From positions 1 through 64,000 of the forward strand of contig NISF01000011.1 of assembly GCA_002270295.1 (NCBI GenBank): a stretch of 64,000 nt of DNA, written 5' to 3'. How positions within the stretch are numbered: position 1 is the first letter of the stretch; each line of letters starts with the position of its first letter. The translations under genes were made by a program, and so were the position numbers. The notes beneath the pieces are model-generated. The model was not told the origin of the DNA and searched no databases. It saw nothing but the letters and a program-made list of their open reading frames with translations. Source of the DNA: Enterobacter sp. 10-1. GTDB lineage: Bacteria > Pseudomonadota > Gammaproteobacteria > Enterobacterales > Enterobacteriaceae. Positions 48,603-56,203 of this stretch are shown here, in pieces.

Positions 48603-49594
48603 CATTCAGACTTTCTGCTTTACTACTGGCCTGCGGTCTGACCATCGGTACCGGTACGCTGGCCTCTGAACCCGAATGCCAGGGACGCTTCGTCAACCCG
48701 ATCACCGATATCTGCTGGGAATGTATGTTCCCGATGTCCATCGGCAATGCGGCCGTGTCGTCCGGCTCGCTGCCGGATACGGAGAACCCATCTTCCCCTG
48801 TCCAGTTCTGCCCGGTCCCGCCGCCGGTGTTTGAGCGTATAGGCCTTGCGATTGGCTTCTGGGAGCCGTTTGCCCTGACGGACGTGACCCGCGCGCCGTT
48901 CTGCATGGTCAATCTTGGTGGCACAAGTATCAGCGCAGGCAAGCTTGGCAGCGGAGGTGGGAAACGCCAGGGGGCGGTCAATACCGGTGCCTTCTACCAC
49001 GTCCACTGGTACAAATACCCGCTGACCTGGTGGCTCAATATTATCACCGACCTCGGCTGCCTGCAGGGTGGGGATATGGATATCGGCTATCTGTCCGAAC
49101 TGGACCCGACCTGGGATGACAGTTCGCTGGCCTCGGTGCTGGCACCTGAAGCATTCCTGTTCGCCAATCCCATCGCGCAGGGGGCCTGTGCCGCTGATGC
49201 GCTGGCCAGCGCCGTTTCAAAACCCTTAAACCCACTGTTCTGGTGTGCCGGTTCGCACGGCAGTATGTATCCGTTTACGGGGTTTGTTTCCAATCAGGCC
49301 AGCCCACAGGCCGCCAGCGTGCTGCTCTCCGAGCGAATGGACTACAAGCTGCACCGCCAGGGGATGATCCTGAACAGTGTCGGCGCCGATACGGCCGTGT
49401 GCTATGAGTACCCGTCGCCCATCATGCCGAAAGATCGTTACCGCTATCAGATGGTCAACATGTATCCGGATGCGGGACGTTGCCATCCGTTTGGCCGTAC
49501 CGTGATGGCGTGGGAAGCCGGGCATGCCACGCCGGCGAGTCGACAGAACTTTGGTTACCTCATCTGGCGCAAGCGTAACTGCGTCTTCCTCTGA
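48599..49594 (+). CDS. traU: TraU
   Basis: This 331-residue periplasmic protein has a signal peptide (MTFRLSALLLACGLTIGTGTLA) and many cysteines (ECQGRF, ICWECMFP, FCPVPPP, FCMVNLG). It matches TraU of F (330 residues), needed mainly for DNA transfer and only partly for pilus formation. It ends RKRNCVFL. Confidence 0.96.
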   Translation: MTFRLSALLLACGLTIGTGTLASEPECQGRFVNPITDICWECMFPMSIGNAAVSSGSLPDTENPSSPVQFCPVPPPVFERIGLAIGFWEPFALTDVTRAPFCMVNLGGTSISAGKLGSGGGKRQGAVNTGAFYHVHWYKYPLTWWLNIITDLGCLQGGDMDIGYLSELDPTWDDSSLASVLAPEAFLFANPIAQGACAADALASAVSKPLNPLFWCAGSHGSMYPFTGFVSNQASPQAASVLLSERMDYKLHRQGMILNSVGADTAVCYEYPSPIMPKDRYRYQMVNMYPDAGRCHPFGRTVMAWEAGHATPASRQNFGYLIWRKRNCVFL

Positions 49595-49612
49595 TTTTCC
49601 GGGAACAATCTG

Positions 49613-50239
49613 ATGAACCTTAAAATTTTTACCGTGCTGGTCGGTGCGCTGCTGGCGGCTGCCTGCGTACAGGCCGATGGCCTGACAGACGAGCAGCAGC
49701 TTTTTCGTACCCTGCGGGAACAGAGTGGGGCGATACGCCAGCTTCCGCAGAACGCCGCAACAATGCCGGACGTCAACGCACTTTTGCAGGACAAACTCTC
49801 CGGGGCTGACCGGCAGTGGATAGGTGATATGCAGCGCCGGGTGCAGTCATCTGTCGCACCGGACAGTGAGGCCCGTCCGGATGCCTTGTATTTCCTGTCA
49901 TTTTCCATCCCCGAGGAGGGACTGAAGCAAATGGTCCCGGCAGCAACGCGCTTTCATATTCCGGCGTTGATTAATGGTCTCGTGGATAACAACTTCCGCA
50001 AAACCGTGGAATCGGTCTTTCGTCTGGCGCGGGAGAACAATCAGGGTGGGGTTCAGATTGATCCCCGGCAGTTCAGCAAATACGGCATCACCACGGTTCC
50101 GGCCCTGGTGGTGACCTGTGATGCCGGATATGACCGCCTCACTGGCAACCTGAAATTGAAAGAAGCACTGGAGCGGATTGCAGCCGAAGGGGACTGTGCC
50201 GATACGGCGAAGAAGTTGCTGAAGGAGGGAGCATCGTGA
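49613..50239 (+). CDS. trbC: TrbC
   Basis: This 208-residue periplasmic protein has a signal peptide (MNLKIFTVLVGALLAAACVQA) and a thioredoxin-like C-terminal domain (ALYFLSFSIPEEGLKQMVPAATRFHIPALINGLVDNNFRKT...GVQIDPRQFSKYGITTVPALVVTC). It acts with TraW in pilus assembly. F TrbC has 212 residues. The end overlaps traN by four bases. Confidence 0.95.
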   Translation: MNLKIFTVLVGALLAAACVQADGLTDEQQLFRTLREQSGAIRQLPQNAATMPDVNALLQDKLSGADRQWIGDMQRRVQSSVAPDSEARPDALYFLSFSIPEEGLKQMVPAATRFHIPALINGLVDNNFRKTVESVFRLARENNQGGVQIDPRQFSKYGITTVPALVVTCDAGYDRLTGNLKLKEALERIAAEGDCADTAKKLLKEGAS

Positions 50240-52071
50240 AAAAGCAGCTGATTCCGGGCGTTCTGTTGCTGGCCTCAGCAGTATCCGTACTGGCAAGCCC
50301 GCAGTATGACGAGGCGGCAAAGTATGCCGGCAGCGTGAAGGATCAGGGGATGAATGTGATGAAGGGGACCGACCCGGCGACGACGATCCCCGGCTACACC
50401 GCGAAACCGGATGAATCCGGTTATTACGGCGGGACCACCGCCACCAGTAATCCCGACCTGGAAAACGCCGGCAACAGTGAGATGCATAACGGAGAAGCCG
50501 GTAAGACCATCATGGAGGTCATTAAGAATCGCCCGAAGGATCTCATCTCCACCGACGCCCCCTTTATCAGCGGTTCGCTGGATATTGAGGATAAGGCTGA
50601 GGCCATCATGTCCGGTACCGATACGCAGTGCAAGGATGTGAATGTGGATAAGACCCAAATCACAAATTATACCTGTGAACGCACGCCAGCTGTGCAGCTG
50701 GCCTGTACACGAACGGCGACGGCTGGCGGAGGTCACGAAGAAGATTCGACCGAAATAAAACAGGTGGTTATTCAGTCTCAGGGGATTACTTTTGCATCTT
50801 CAGATGCCGGATATACCGGCACCTGGACTTCGCCGGTGACCGGGAGGGTAGTGACGGCGTCAGCCACGTATTCCTGGAATAAGCACCTGGCGTTCAGTAA
50901 TTCGAACTGGTTTATGCGGGTGACCACCCCTTTCGGGTTGATCTCAATGGATGATGATACCGGCAGTCCGGCCCTGAGCAGTGGGGCGCAACTGACGGAG
51001 GGGGCGGGAATGGTGTTTTCCATTCGTACCCGAAATAATCAACCTGCGGTGGATTCCATCTGGAAGAACAGCAACATGCGTTACAGTTTTACCATCACGC
51101 TGAGGGTTGCGGTTCCTGTAAAAAAATGGGTTCCGGACGTGGTGTGGTCGGAGAACTGCCCGTTTGATAAGACCGACCAGGTGCTGATCAACAGCGTCTG
51201 TACCGACCCCGGCGGCGATCGTACTTTTACCGTCAACGGTGAGAACTATGTTCTGCACAGCGACTGCTGGCAGTATACCGACACGTATGTCTCTCAGTCG
51301 GCCGATAACGGTACCTGTAACGACTATATGCAGAATCCCGCCTGTACCGTTGGCTCCACGACCTGCCTCGACAGCCTGAATGGTACCTGTTTGCGTGAGC
51401 AGGTGGTCTTTTCCTGCGAGGAAAAAGTGAGCGGAAGCGCGCAGTTGTGCGGTGGTGAGCTGGTCTGTACCGATGGCAGTTGCGACCAGCTGGATGACGG
51501 TAAGTCAAATGGGTTTCAGTCTGCCGTCTCGGGACTGGCCGCGCTGGCGGCCGCCGGTAAAGATATCGCCGCCCTGAATGGCGTCAACGTCTCCGCCTTT
51601 ACCGGTGAGGGCCACAGCTGTCGTAAGGCGATGGCGGGTTTCAGTAACTGCTGCAAGGACAGCGGCTGGGGTAACGATGTCGGACTTGCCAGTTGTAACA
51701 CCGAAGAGAAGGCGCTGGGGGAGGCCAAAAAGCGCAAGCTGAGTATCTACGTCGGCTCGTACTGTGCGCATAAGGTGCTTGGCGTCTGCATAGAGAAGAA
51801 GGAGGGTTACTGCCAGTTTGAAAGTAAGCTCGCGAAAATCATTCAGGATCAGGGGCGTCGCGGGCAGCTGGGTATCGGCTTTGGTAGCGGAAGTTCGCCG
51901 GACTGCCGTGGACTGACGGTGGCAGAACTGCAGCGTCTGAATTTCAAAAACATTAACTTTGCCGACTTTTATGATGACCTGGAGAACGGTACCACGCTGC
52001 CGGCAGACCAGGAGCTGCTTGACCGCGTTAAAGAACAGATCGCCGGGAAGATGGCAGGAGGTGGCCAGTGA
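50236..52071 (+). CDS. traN: TraN mating-pair stabilisation outer-membrane protein
   Basis: This 611-residue cysteine-rich protein has a signal peptide (MKKQLIPGVLLLASAVSVLA). The N-terminal and C-terminal parts are conserved (QYDEAAKYAGSVKDQGMNVMKGTDPATTIPGYTAKPDESGYYGG; GHSCRKAMAGFSNCCKDSGWGNDVGLASC). The central part, about 150-300, is the variable tip that binds a recipient porin and sets host preference. Which porin (OmpA, OmpW, OmpK36 or OmpF type) cannot be read by eye. F TraN has 602 residues. Confidence 0.96.
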   Translation: MKKQLIPGVLLLASAVSVLASPQYDEAAKYAGSVKDQGMNVMKGTDPATTIPGYTAKPDESGYYGGTTATSNPDLENAGNSEMHNGEAGKTIMEVIKNRPKDLISTDAPFISGSLDIEDKAEAIMSGTDTQCKDVNVDKTQITNYTCERTPAVQLACTRTATAGGGHEEDSTEIKQVVIQSQGITFASSDAGYTGTWTSPVTGRVVTASATYSWNKHLAFSNSNWFMRVTTPFGLISMDDDTGSPALSSGAQLTEGAGMVFSIRTRNNQPAVDSIWKNSNMRYSFTITLRVAVPVKKWVPDVVWSENCPFDKTDQVLINSVCTDPGGDRTFTVNGENYVLHSDCWQYTDTYVSQSADNGTCNDYMQNPACTVGSTTCLDSLNGTCLREQVVFSCEEKVSGSAQLCGGELVCTDGSCDQLDDGKSNGFQSAVSGLAALAAAGKDIAALNGVNVSAFTGEGHSCRKAMAGFSNCCKDSGWGNDVGLASCNTEEKALGEAKKRKLSIYVGSYCAHKVLGVCIEKKEGYCQFESKLAKIIQDQGRRGQLGIGFGSGSSPDCRGLTVAELQRLNFKNINFADFYDDLENGTTLPADQELLDRVKEQIAGKMAGGGQ

Positions 52072-52883
52072 AGCGAACCCTCCCGACAGTATTCCTGTTG
52101 CTGGTTACCGGGACGCAGGCCGCGACCATCAATACTGAGCCTTCGCAAAGCGCATTTCCTCCGGCTGCCTTCTCATCCACCGGGACCTATGTGGATGCGC
52201 CCATTGTGGGCTGGCACTGGTACAACGAACCTCAGCCAGAAGAGGAGGATGAGCCGGAAGATGACACTGTACCGCTCAGCGTCCTGCCGCCAAACCTGCA
52301 GATGTCACTTCTGCAGAAGCTGACAAAAGAAAAGCTCAACAGCGCCATATTGTCTCCCTCCCCGGAGAAAGCGGCGGACTATCTGCGCATGCAGTCTTAT
52401 CTGATGAACCTGTCCGGGCAGTTTACGCAGTCAGCCAAAAAGGCGCTGCTGCTGTATCCGGATCTCGATTACAACCTGGAGCACAGCCGCTATAACGGCA
52501 CCGCAACACTGCAACAGACGGCGGCCCGTCAGCTGCAGAATGATGCCATTCATAACCTGGGGCAGCGCTATGGTCTGTTCCTGTTTTACCGGGGTAACAA
52601 TCCGCAGGATATGCAGATGGCGGCCACGGTGAACCAGTTCTCACAACAGTACGGACTGTCGCTGATCCCGGTCAGTATGGACGGCGCGCGCAGCGAAGTG
52701 CTGCCGCAGACCCGACAGGACAGCGGGCAGGCGGCGAAAATGGGCGTTGGCCAGTTTCCGGCGCTGATACTGGTTGAGCCGGGCAGTGAGCAGTATCAGC
52801 CACTGGCCTGGGGCTTCATGACACAGGACGACCTGGCCCGGCGTTTCCTCGATGTGGCGACCGATTTTAAGGCGCAGTACTGA
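52068..52883 (+). CDS. traF: TraF
   Basis: This 271-residue periplasmic protein has a signal peptide (MKRTLPTVFLLLVTGTQA) and a C-terminal thioredoxin-like domain (YGLFLFYRGNNPQDMQMAATVNQFSQQYGLSLIPVSMDG...VGQFPALILVEPG) without a CxxC active site. It is needed for pilus assembly. Its stop codon forms a TGATCA palindrome with the stop of the opposing vapC. Confidence 0.95.
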   Translation: MKRTLPTVFLLLVTGTQAATINTEPSQSAFPPAAFSSTGTYVDAPIVGWHWYNEPQPEEEDEPEDDTVPLSVLPPNLQMSLLQKLTKEKLNSAILSPSPEKAADYLRMQSYLMNLSGQFTQSAKKALLLYPDLDYNLEHSRYNGTATLQQTAARQLQNDAIHNLGQRYGLFLFYRGNNPQDMQMAATVNQFSQQYGLSLIPVSMDGARSEVLPQTRQDSGQAAKMGVGQFPALILVEPGSEQYQPLAWGFMTQDDLARRFLDVATDFKAQY

Positions 52884-53282
52884 TCAGACCCAGTCTTCTG
52901 CCCGAAGGCCGGAAACGCGGGAGAACTCCCGCATATTATTGGTCACCATAATGAGCCCCCGGCTGCGGGCATGACCGGCAATCATCTGATCGTACGGACC
53001 AATGGGCTGGCCCGCTTTTGCCTGTTCGGCCCGGATCTGCCCCGTATGGGTGGCGGCATGTATATCGTAATCCAGTACAGTAAGGCGTGCCGCGAACCCT
53101 TCCACGACGGCCAGATTGCGTTCCGGTGCGCTGCTTTTCTCCGCACCATAAATAAGCTCCATCAACGTTATTGTGCTGATGCAAAGCTGCTGCCGGTGAA
53201 GGTTGAACTTCTGCCTGACGGCTTCAGGTTTATTTTTTATGGTGAAGATACAGATGTTGGTGTCCAGCATGTACTTGAGCAT
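52884..53282 (-). CDS. vapC: VapC toxin (MvpT-type PIN ribonuclease), inside the tra operon
   Basis: This 132-residue PIN-domain protein (MLKYMLDTNICIFTIKNKPEAVRQKFNLHRQQLCISTITLMELIYGAEKSS...PIGPYDQMIAGHARSRGLIMVTNNMREFSRVSGLRAEDWV) matches the virulence-plasmid MvpT/VapC, which cuts initiator tRNA. It sits antisense in the tra operon, with its stop abutting that of traF. It is distinct from the vapC at 17902. Confidence 0.96.
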   Translation of the reverse strand: MLKYMLDTNICIFTIKNKPEAVRQKFNLHRQQLCISTITLMELIYGAEKSSAPERNLAVVEGFAARLTVLDYDIHAATHTGQIRAEQAKAGQPIGPYDQMIAGHARSRGLIMVTNNMREFSRVSGLRAEDWV

Positions 53283-53509
53283 CAGAAGTCTTCCCGCATC
53301 TGTGCTTCGGGCTGTTCCCGGGCCGACATAAAGTCTGTGGTAACGGTCTCGCCATCAAACCAGGCATCCCAGGACTCACCTGCCGGTGAAATGATACGGG
53401 TCCGGCCAACAGCCACAATCTCAACATGTTTCACATCATCAGGCAGTGCAACTGCTTTCGGCAGGCGGACAGCCTGACTGCGGTTACTTAAGAATACAGT
53501 GGTTTCCAT
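53282..53509 (-). CDS. vapB: VapB antitoxin (MvpA-type), inside the tra operon
   Basis: This 75-residue antitoxin (METTVFLSNRSQAVRLPKAVALPDDVKHVEIVAVGRTRIISPAGESWDAWFDGETVTTDFMSAREQPEAQMREDF) has an AbrB-type DNA-binding start and an acidic toxin-binding tail. Its end overlaps vapC by one base. Ribosome site AGGAGGTTCTC on the minus strand. Confidence 0.96.
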   Translation of the reverse strand: METTVFLSNRSQAVRLPKAVALPDDVKHVEIVAVGRTRIISPAGESWDAWFDGETVTTDFMSAREQPEAQMREDF

Positions 53510-53524
53510 GAGAACCTCCTTTAG

Positions 53525-53582
53525 GGATATACATCTTGTATATCCAGTATGATTGTGCGGGAGTATATGTCAATGGGATATA
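53525..53582. promoter_or_regulatory. vapBC operator palindromes
   Basis: GGATATACA-TCT-TGTATATCC (53525-53545) is a perfect nine-base palindrome. A second, looser pair GTATAT...ATATAC lies at 53563-53582. The two sites are about 38 bp apart, as in known vapBC operators bound by the VapBC complex. Confidence 0.85.
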
Positions 53583-53612
53583 CGTTATTTTGTTCTACAG
53601 AGGGTAAGTTCA

Positions 53613-53900
53613 GTGAGTAAGAACAGTGAGAAATTGAGTGAAAAAGTGAAGCAGGAGAATCTGCTGATGTTCTGTGGGATGGCCTTTATGGCTGCCGGGC
53701 CGGTGTTCTGGCTCCTGGCCAGTATGGCGCTGGATACGCGGGCGCTCAGTCTGGGACCGGACAAGGTTGATGTCCTGGAATGGGTGAGTATTGCAGTATC
53801 ACTGCTGTTGAGCCTGTGTGGTGCGGCCCTGGGTGTGGCAGGCTGGGCGCTGGCGTCATGGCATGCCTGGCGTGCTATCCGGCAGCCCGGGGGGATGTGA
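53613..53900 (+). CDS. small inner-membrane protein ahead of trbB
   Basis: This 95-residue protein has a GTG start with AGAGGG upstream. It has two membrane helices (LLMFCGMAFMAAGPVFWLLASMAL and VSIAVSLLLSLCGAALGVAGWALASW). F carries trbA, artA and traQ between traF and trbB. This gene is near the length of TraQ (94) but I see no clear similarity to TraQ or TrbA. As F pilin insertion needs TraQ, it is a positional candidate for that job. Its stop overlaps the trbB start. Confidence 0.7.
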   Translation: MSKNSEKLSEKVKQENLLMFCGMAFMAAGPVFWLLASMALDTRALSLGPDKVDVLEWVSIAVSLLLSLCGAALGVAGWALASWHAWRAIRQPGGM

Positions 53901-54445
53901 TGAAAATCCGACTCCCAAAAGTGGCGCTGGGGCTGGTACTGATGCTGAGCGGGGTTGTGTCGATAGTGCATGCCTCTACGCTGGATGAGCTAAAGGCGCT
54001 GGAAGCTGGCAAGGGAGAACCGCAGCCCCGGACAGAGGTAAGGTCAGTACCAGAGATTTCCACCACGCCTGCAGGGCGGGCATACCGCCTTCCGGATGGT
54101 CGTTCGATAAATACTGCCGATTATCGCCTGGTGTTGTTTATGCAGTCTTCCTGCCATTTTTGTCAGCAGTTTGATCCGCAGCTTATCCAGCTGTCCACGC
54201 AGACGGGCTTTAAGGTGTTCCCCTATACGCTGGACGGGAAGGGCGATGTGAGTTTTCCGCAGGCGATCCCGGCCCCGCGTGCCGTTCTCGATCAGTTCTT
54301 TGGCCCCGGTAATAACGGCGTGACGCCCACGACCTGGCTGGTGAACGTGAATACCCTGCAGAGCTGGCCACTGGCGCAGGGGATAATGGATATGAACAGT
54401 CTGCTGCAGAGAATAAATCAGGCTCTGATGTTCCGTCAGCGTTAG
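53900..54445 (+). CDS. trbB: TrbB periplasmic disulphide isomerase
   Basis: This 181-residue protein has a signal peptide (LGLVLMLSGVVSIVHA) and a thioredoxin fold with active-site SSCHFC (CxxC) and the cis-proline loop GVTPTTWLVN. TrbB shuffles disulphides in cysteine-rich Tra proteins such as TraN, TraU and TraH. The ATG at 53900 overlaps the previous stop. F TrbB has 179 residues. Confidence 0.93.
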   Translation: MKIRLPKVALGLVLMLSGVVSIVHASTLDELKALEAGKGEPQPRTEVRSVPEISTTPAGRAYRLPDGRSINTADYRLVLFMQSSCHFCQQFDPQLIQLSTQTGFKVFPYTLDGKGDVSFPQAIPAPRAVLDQFFGPGNNGVTPTTWLVNVNTLQSWPLAQGIMDMNSLLQRINQALMFRQR

Positions 54446-54501
54446 CGTCCCACTTACCGCTTCATATACCCCCTTTTATCTGTAACTTCCGGAGAACTTC
54501 A

Positions 54502-54843
54502 ATGAAACAGGCATCTTTTCTGATGAAACTTGCTGTTGTCTTTTTTCTGCTGGCGATCGCCTGTGGCTTTGCTGGCTGGGGCGCATGGAAATACTGGAAC
54601 GCCATGTTCAGTGCGCTCGGTTATGGCACTGCGGATTTTGTGACGCTGAACACGGAAAATCAGGCGATGAAAACCCCGCTCAATCTGACCATGTATGCCA
54701 TGCCGGTCGGCTTCTGGTGTGCAGCGGCCGGCTTTCTTGCCGCATCCGGTGTGTCTTTTCTCCTTGATGTTGTTGGTGATATCAAAGCGCATTTCGTTGA
54801 TTTGTATTTAGCCATGCGCAGTAAGGATGATACCCATGAGTAA
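54502..54843 (+). CDS. inner-membrane protein at the trbJ/trbF position
   Basis: This 113-residue protein (MKQASFLMKLAVVFFLLAIACGFAGWGAWKYWNAMF...NLTMYAMPVGFWCAAAGFLAASGVSFLLDVVGDIKAHFVDLYLAMRSKDDTHE) has two membrane helices with a periplasmic loop. It lies between trbB and traH where F has trbJ and trbF. Similarity to either is not evident. It overlaps traH by eight bases. Confidence 0.7.
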   Translation: MKQASFLMKLAVVFFLLAIACGFAGWGAWKYWNAMFSALGYGTADFVTLNTENQAMKTPLNLTMYAMPVGFWCAAAGFLAASGVSFLLDVVGDIKAHFVDLYLAMRSKDDTHE

Positions 54844-56203
54844 AACGTTTCTGACCGGGGTACTGGCACTGGTCTGTTGTGCGTCCACGTATGCAGATGT
54901 GAATGGCGATCTTAATAACTACTTCAACAAGCTGGGTTTTGAAGGTAATGCCACCGGCGCTGCTGCCTGGCAGGGTCAGGCGGCAGGCTATATGACCGGC
55001 GGTAACCTCTTTCTCAGGAGCCCGGTCAAACAGATGCAGGTGATGTCGTTTACACCGCCCTCGCTGAATGCCGGCTGTGGTGGTATCGATGCCTACCTCG
55101 GGGCATTCTCGTTTATTAATAGCGACCAGCTGCAGCAGTTCATTAAGAACCTGATGGCTAACGCCCAGGGCTACTTTTTCGACCTTGCACTACAAACCGT
55201 GGCACCGGAGTTGAAGGATGCCAAAGACTATCTGCAGAAGCTGGCGGCGGACATGAACAGCATGAATATCTCCAGTTGCCAGGCGGCACAGGGCATCATC
55301 GGCGGCCTGTGGCCGAAGACCCAGGTCTCCCAGCAGAAAGTTTGTCAGGACATTGCGGGGGAAAGCAACCTCTTTGCCGACTGGGCGGCCTCCCGACAGG
55401 GTTGTACGGTCGGCGGAGAGATGAACAGCGTGCTCGATAAAGCCGGCGACAAGGATAAGGACCGGGTGCTGCGTAACAAGAACCTGATGTGGGAACTGCT
55501 GGGGCGTAATGCCATGCTTGACGGGGACACGGAACTGAAAGAAATGGTGATGAACCTGACCGGGACGCTGATATTTGACCGCAATGGTGCGGCAAAATCT
55601 CTGATACCGGAGGTAAACCACCAGGGATTACTGGTAGCCCTGATGAAGGGCGGTAATGTGGAGATCCAGCGCTGTGTCTCGAGCGGCGACTGCCTGGAGC
55701 TGAAAAACGGCTCAGTCACGATCAGCAGTAACCGTGCCCTGATATCGCGGGTGAGAGACATGATTGGTAGTATCCGCGATAAATTACGTACTGATGAACC
55801 GCTGTCAGAGGCGGAAAAAGGGTTTGTCCAGAGTACCTCCATTCCGGTGCTGCGCTACCTGGTGGACCCGATGCAACTGAGCCTCAACGTTGACATGTTG
55901 TCCTCGCTGTCGGATTACATCGCCTACGATATTATGCTGCAGTACCTGAAAGAGCTGATTGAACAGGCCAAACTCTCTCTGGCCAGCCGGAATTATGATG
56001 AAGAGGTGATGAAACCGCTGAGGGCCAACATCAGCGAATCCAGCCGTCAGGTGGAGGCCCTGCAGCAGGAAGTGCAGGTGAAAAGCGATGCGCTGGCTGA
56101 GATGGATCGTCAGATGAGCTATCTGCGCCAGCAGACTTCCAGCCAGCTGCTGGACCGCTATCAGCAGAACTACCGCTTCGGCGGTAGTGAAGGGGGCCTG
56201 TGA
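54836..56203 (+). CDS. traH: TraH
   Basis: This 455-residue periplasmic protein has a signal peptide (MSKTFLTGVLALVCCASTYA) and DVNGDLNNYFNKLGFEGNATGAAAWQGQAAGYMTGGNLFLRSP, the conserved TraH start. A C-terminal coiled coil spans about 395-440 (SESSRQVEALQQEVQVKSDALAEMDRQMSYLRQQ). It works in pilus assembly with TraF and TraW. The stop overlaps the traG ATG (TGATG). Confidence 0.96.
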   Translation: MSKTFLTGVLALVCCASTYADVNGDLNNYFNKLGFEGNATGAAAWQGQAAGYMTGGNLFLRSPVKQMQVMSFTPPSLNAGCGGIDAYLGAFSFINSDQLQQFIKNLMANAQGYFFDLALQTVAPELKDAKDYLQKLAADMNSMNISSCQAAQGIIGGLWPKTQVSQQKVCQDIAGESNLFADWAASRQGCTVGGEMNSVLDKAGDKDKDRVLRNKNLMWELLGRNAMLDGDTELKEMVMNLTGTLIFDRNGAAKSLIPEVNHQGLLVALMKGGNVEIQRCVSSGDCLELKNGSVTISSNRALISRVRDMIGSIRDKLRTDEPLSEAEKGFVQSTSIPVLRYLVDPMQLSLNVDMLSSLSDYIAYDIMLQYLKELIEQAKLSLASRNYDEEVMKPLRANISESSRQVEALQQEVQVKSDALAEMDRQMSYLRQQTSSQLLDRYQQNYRFGGSEGGL

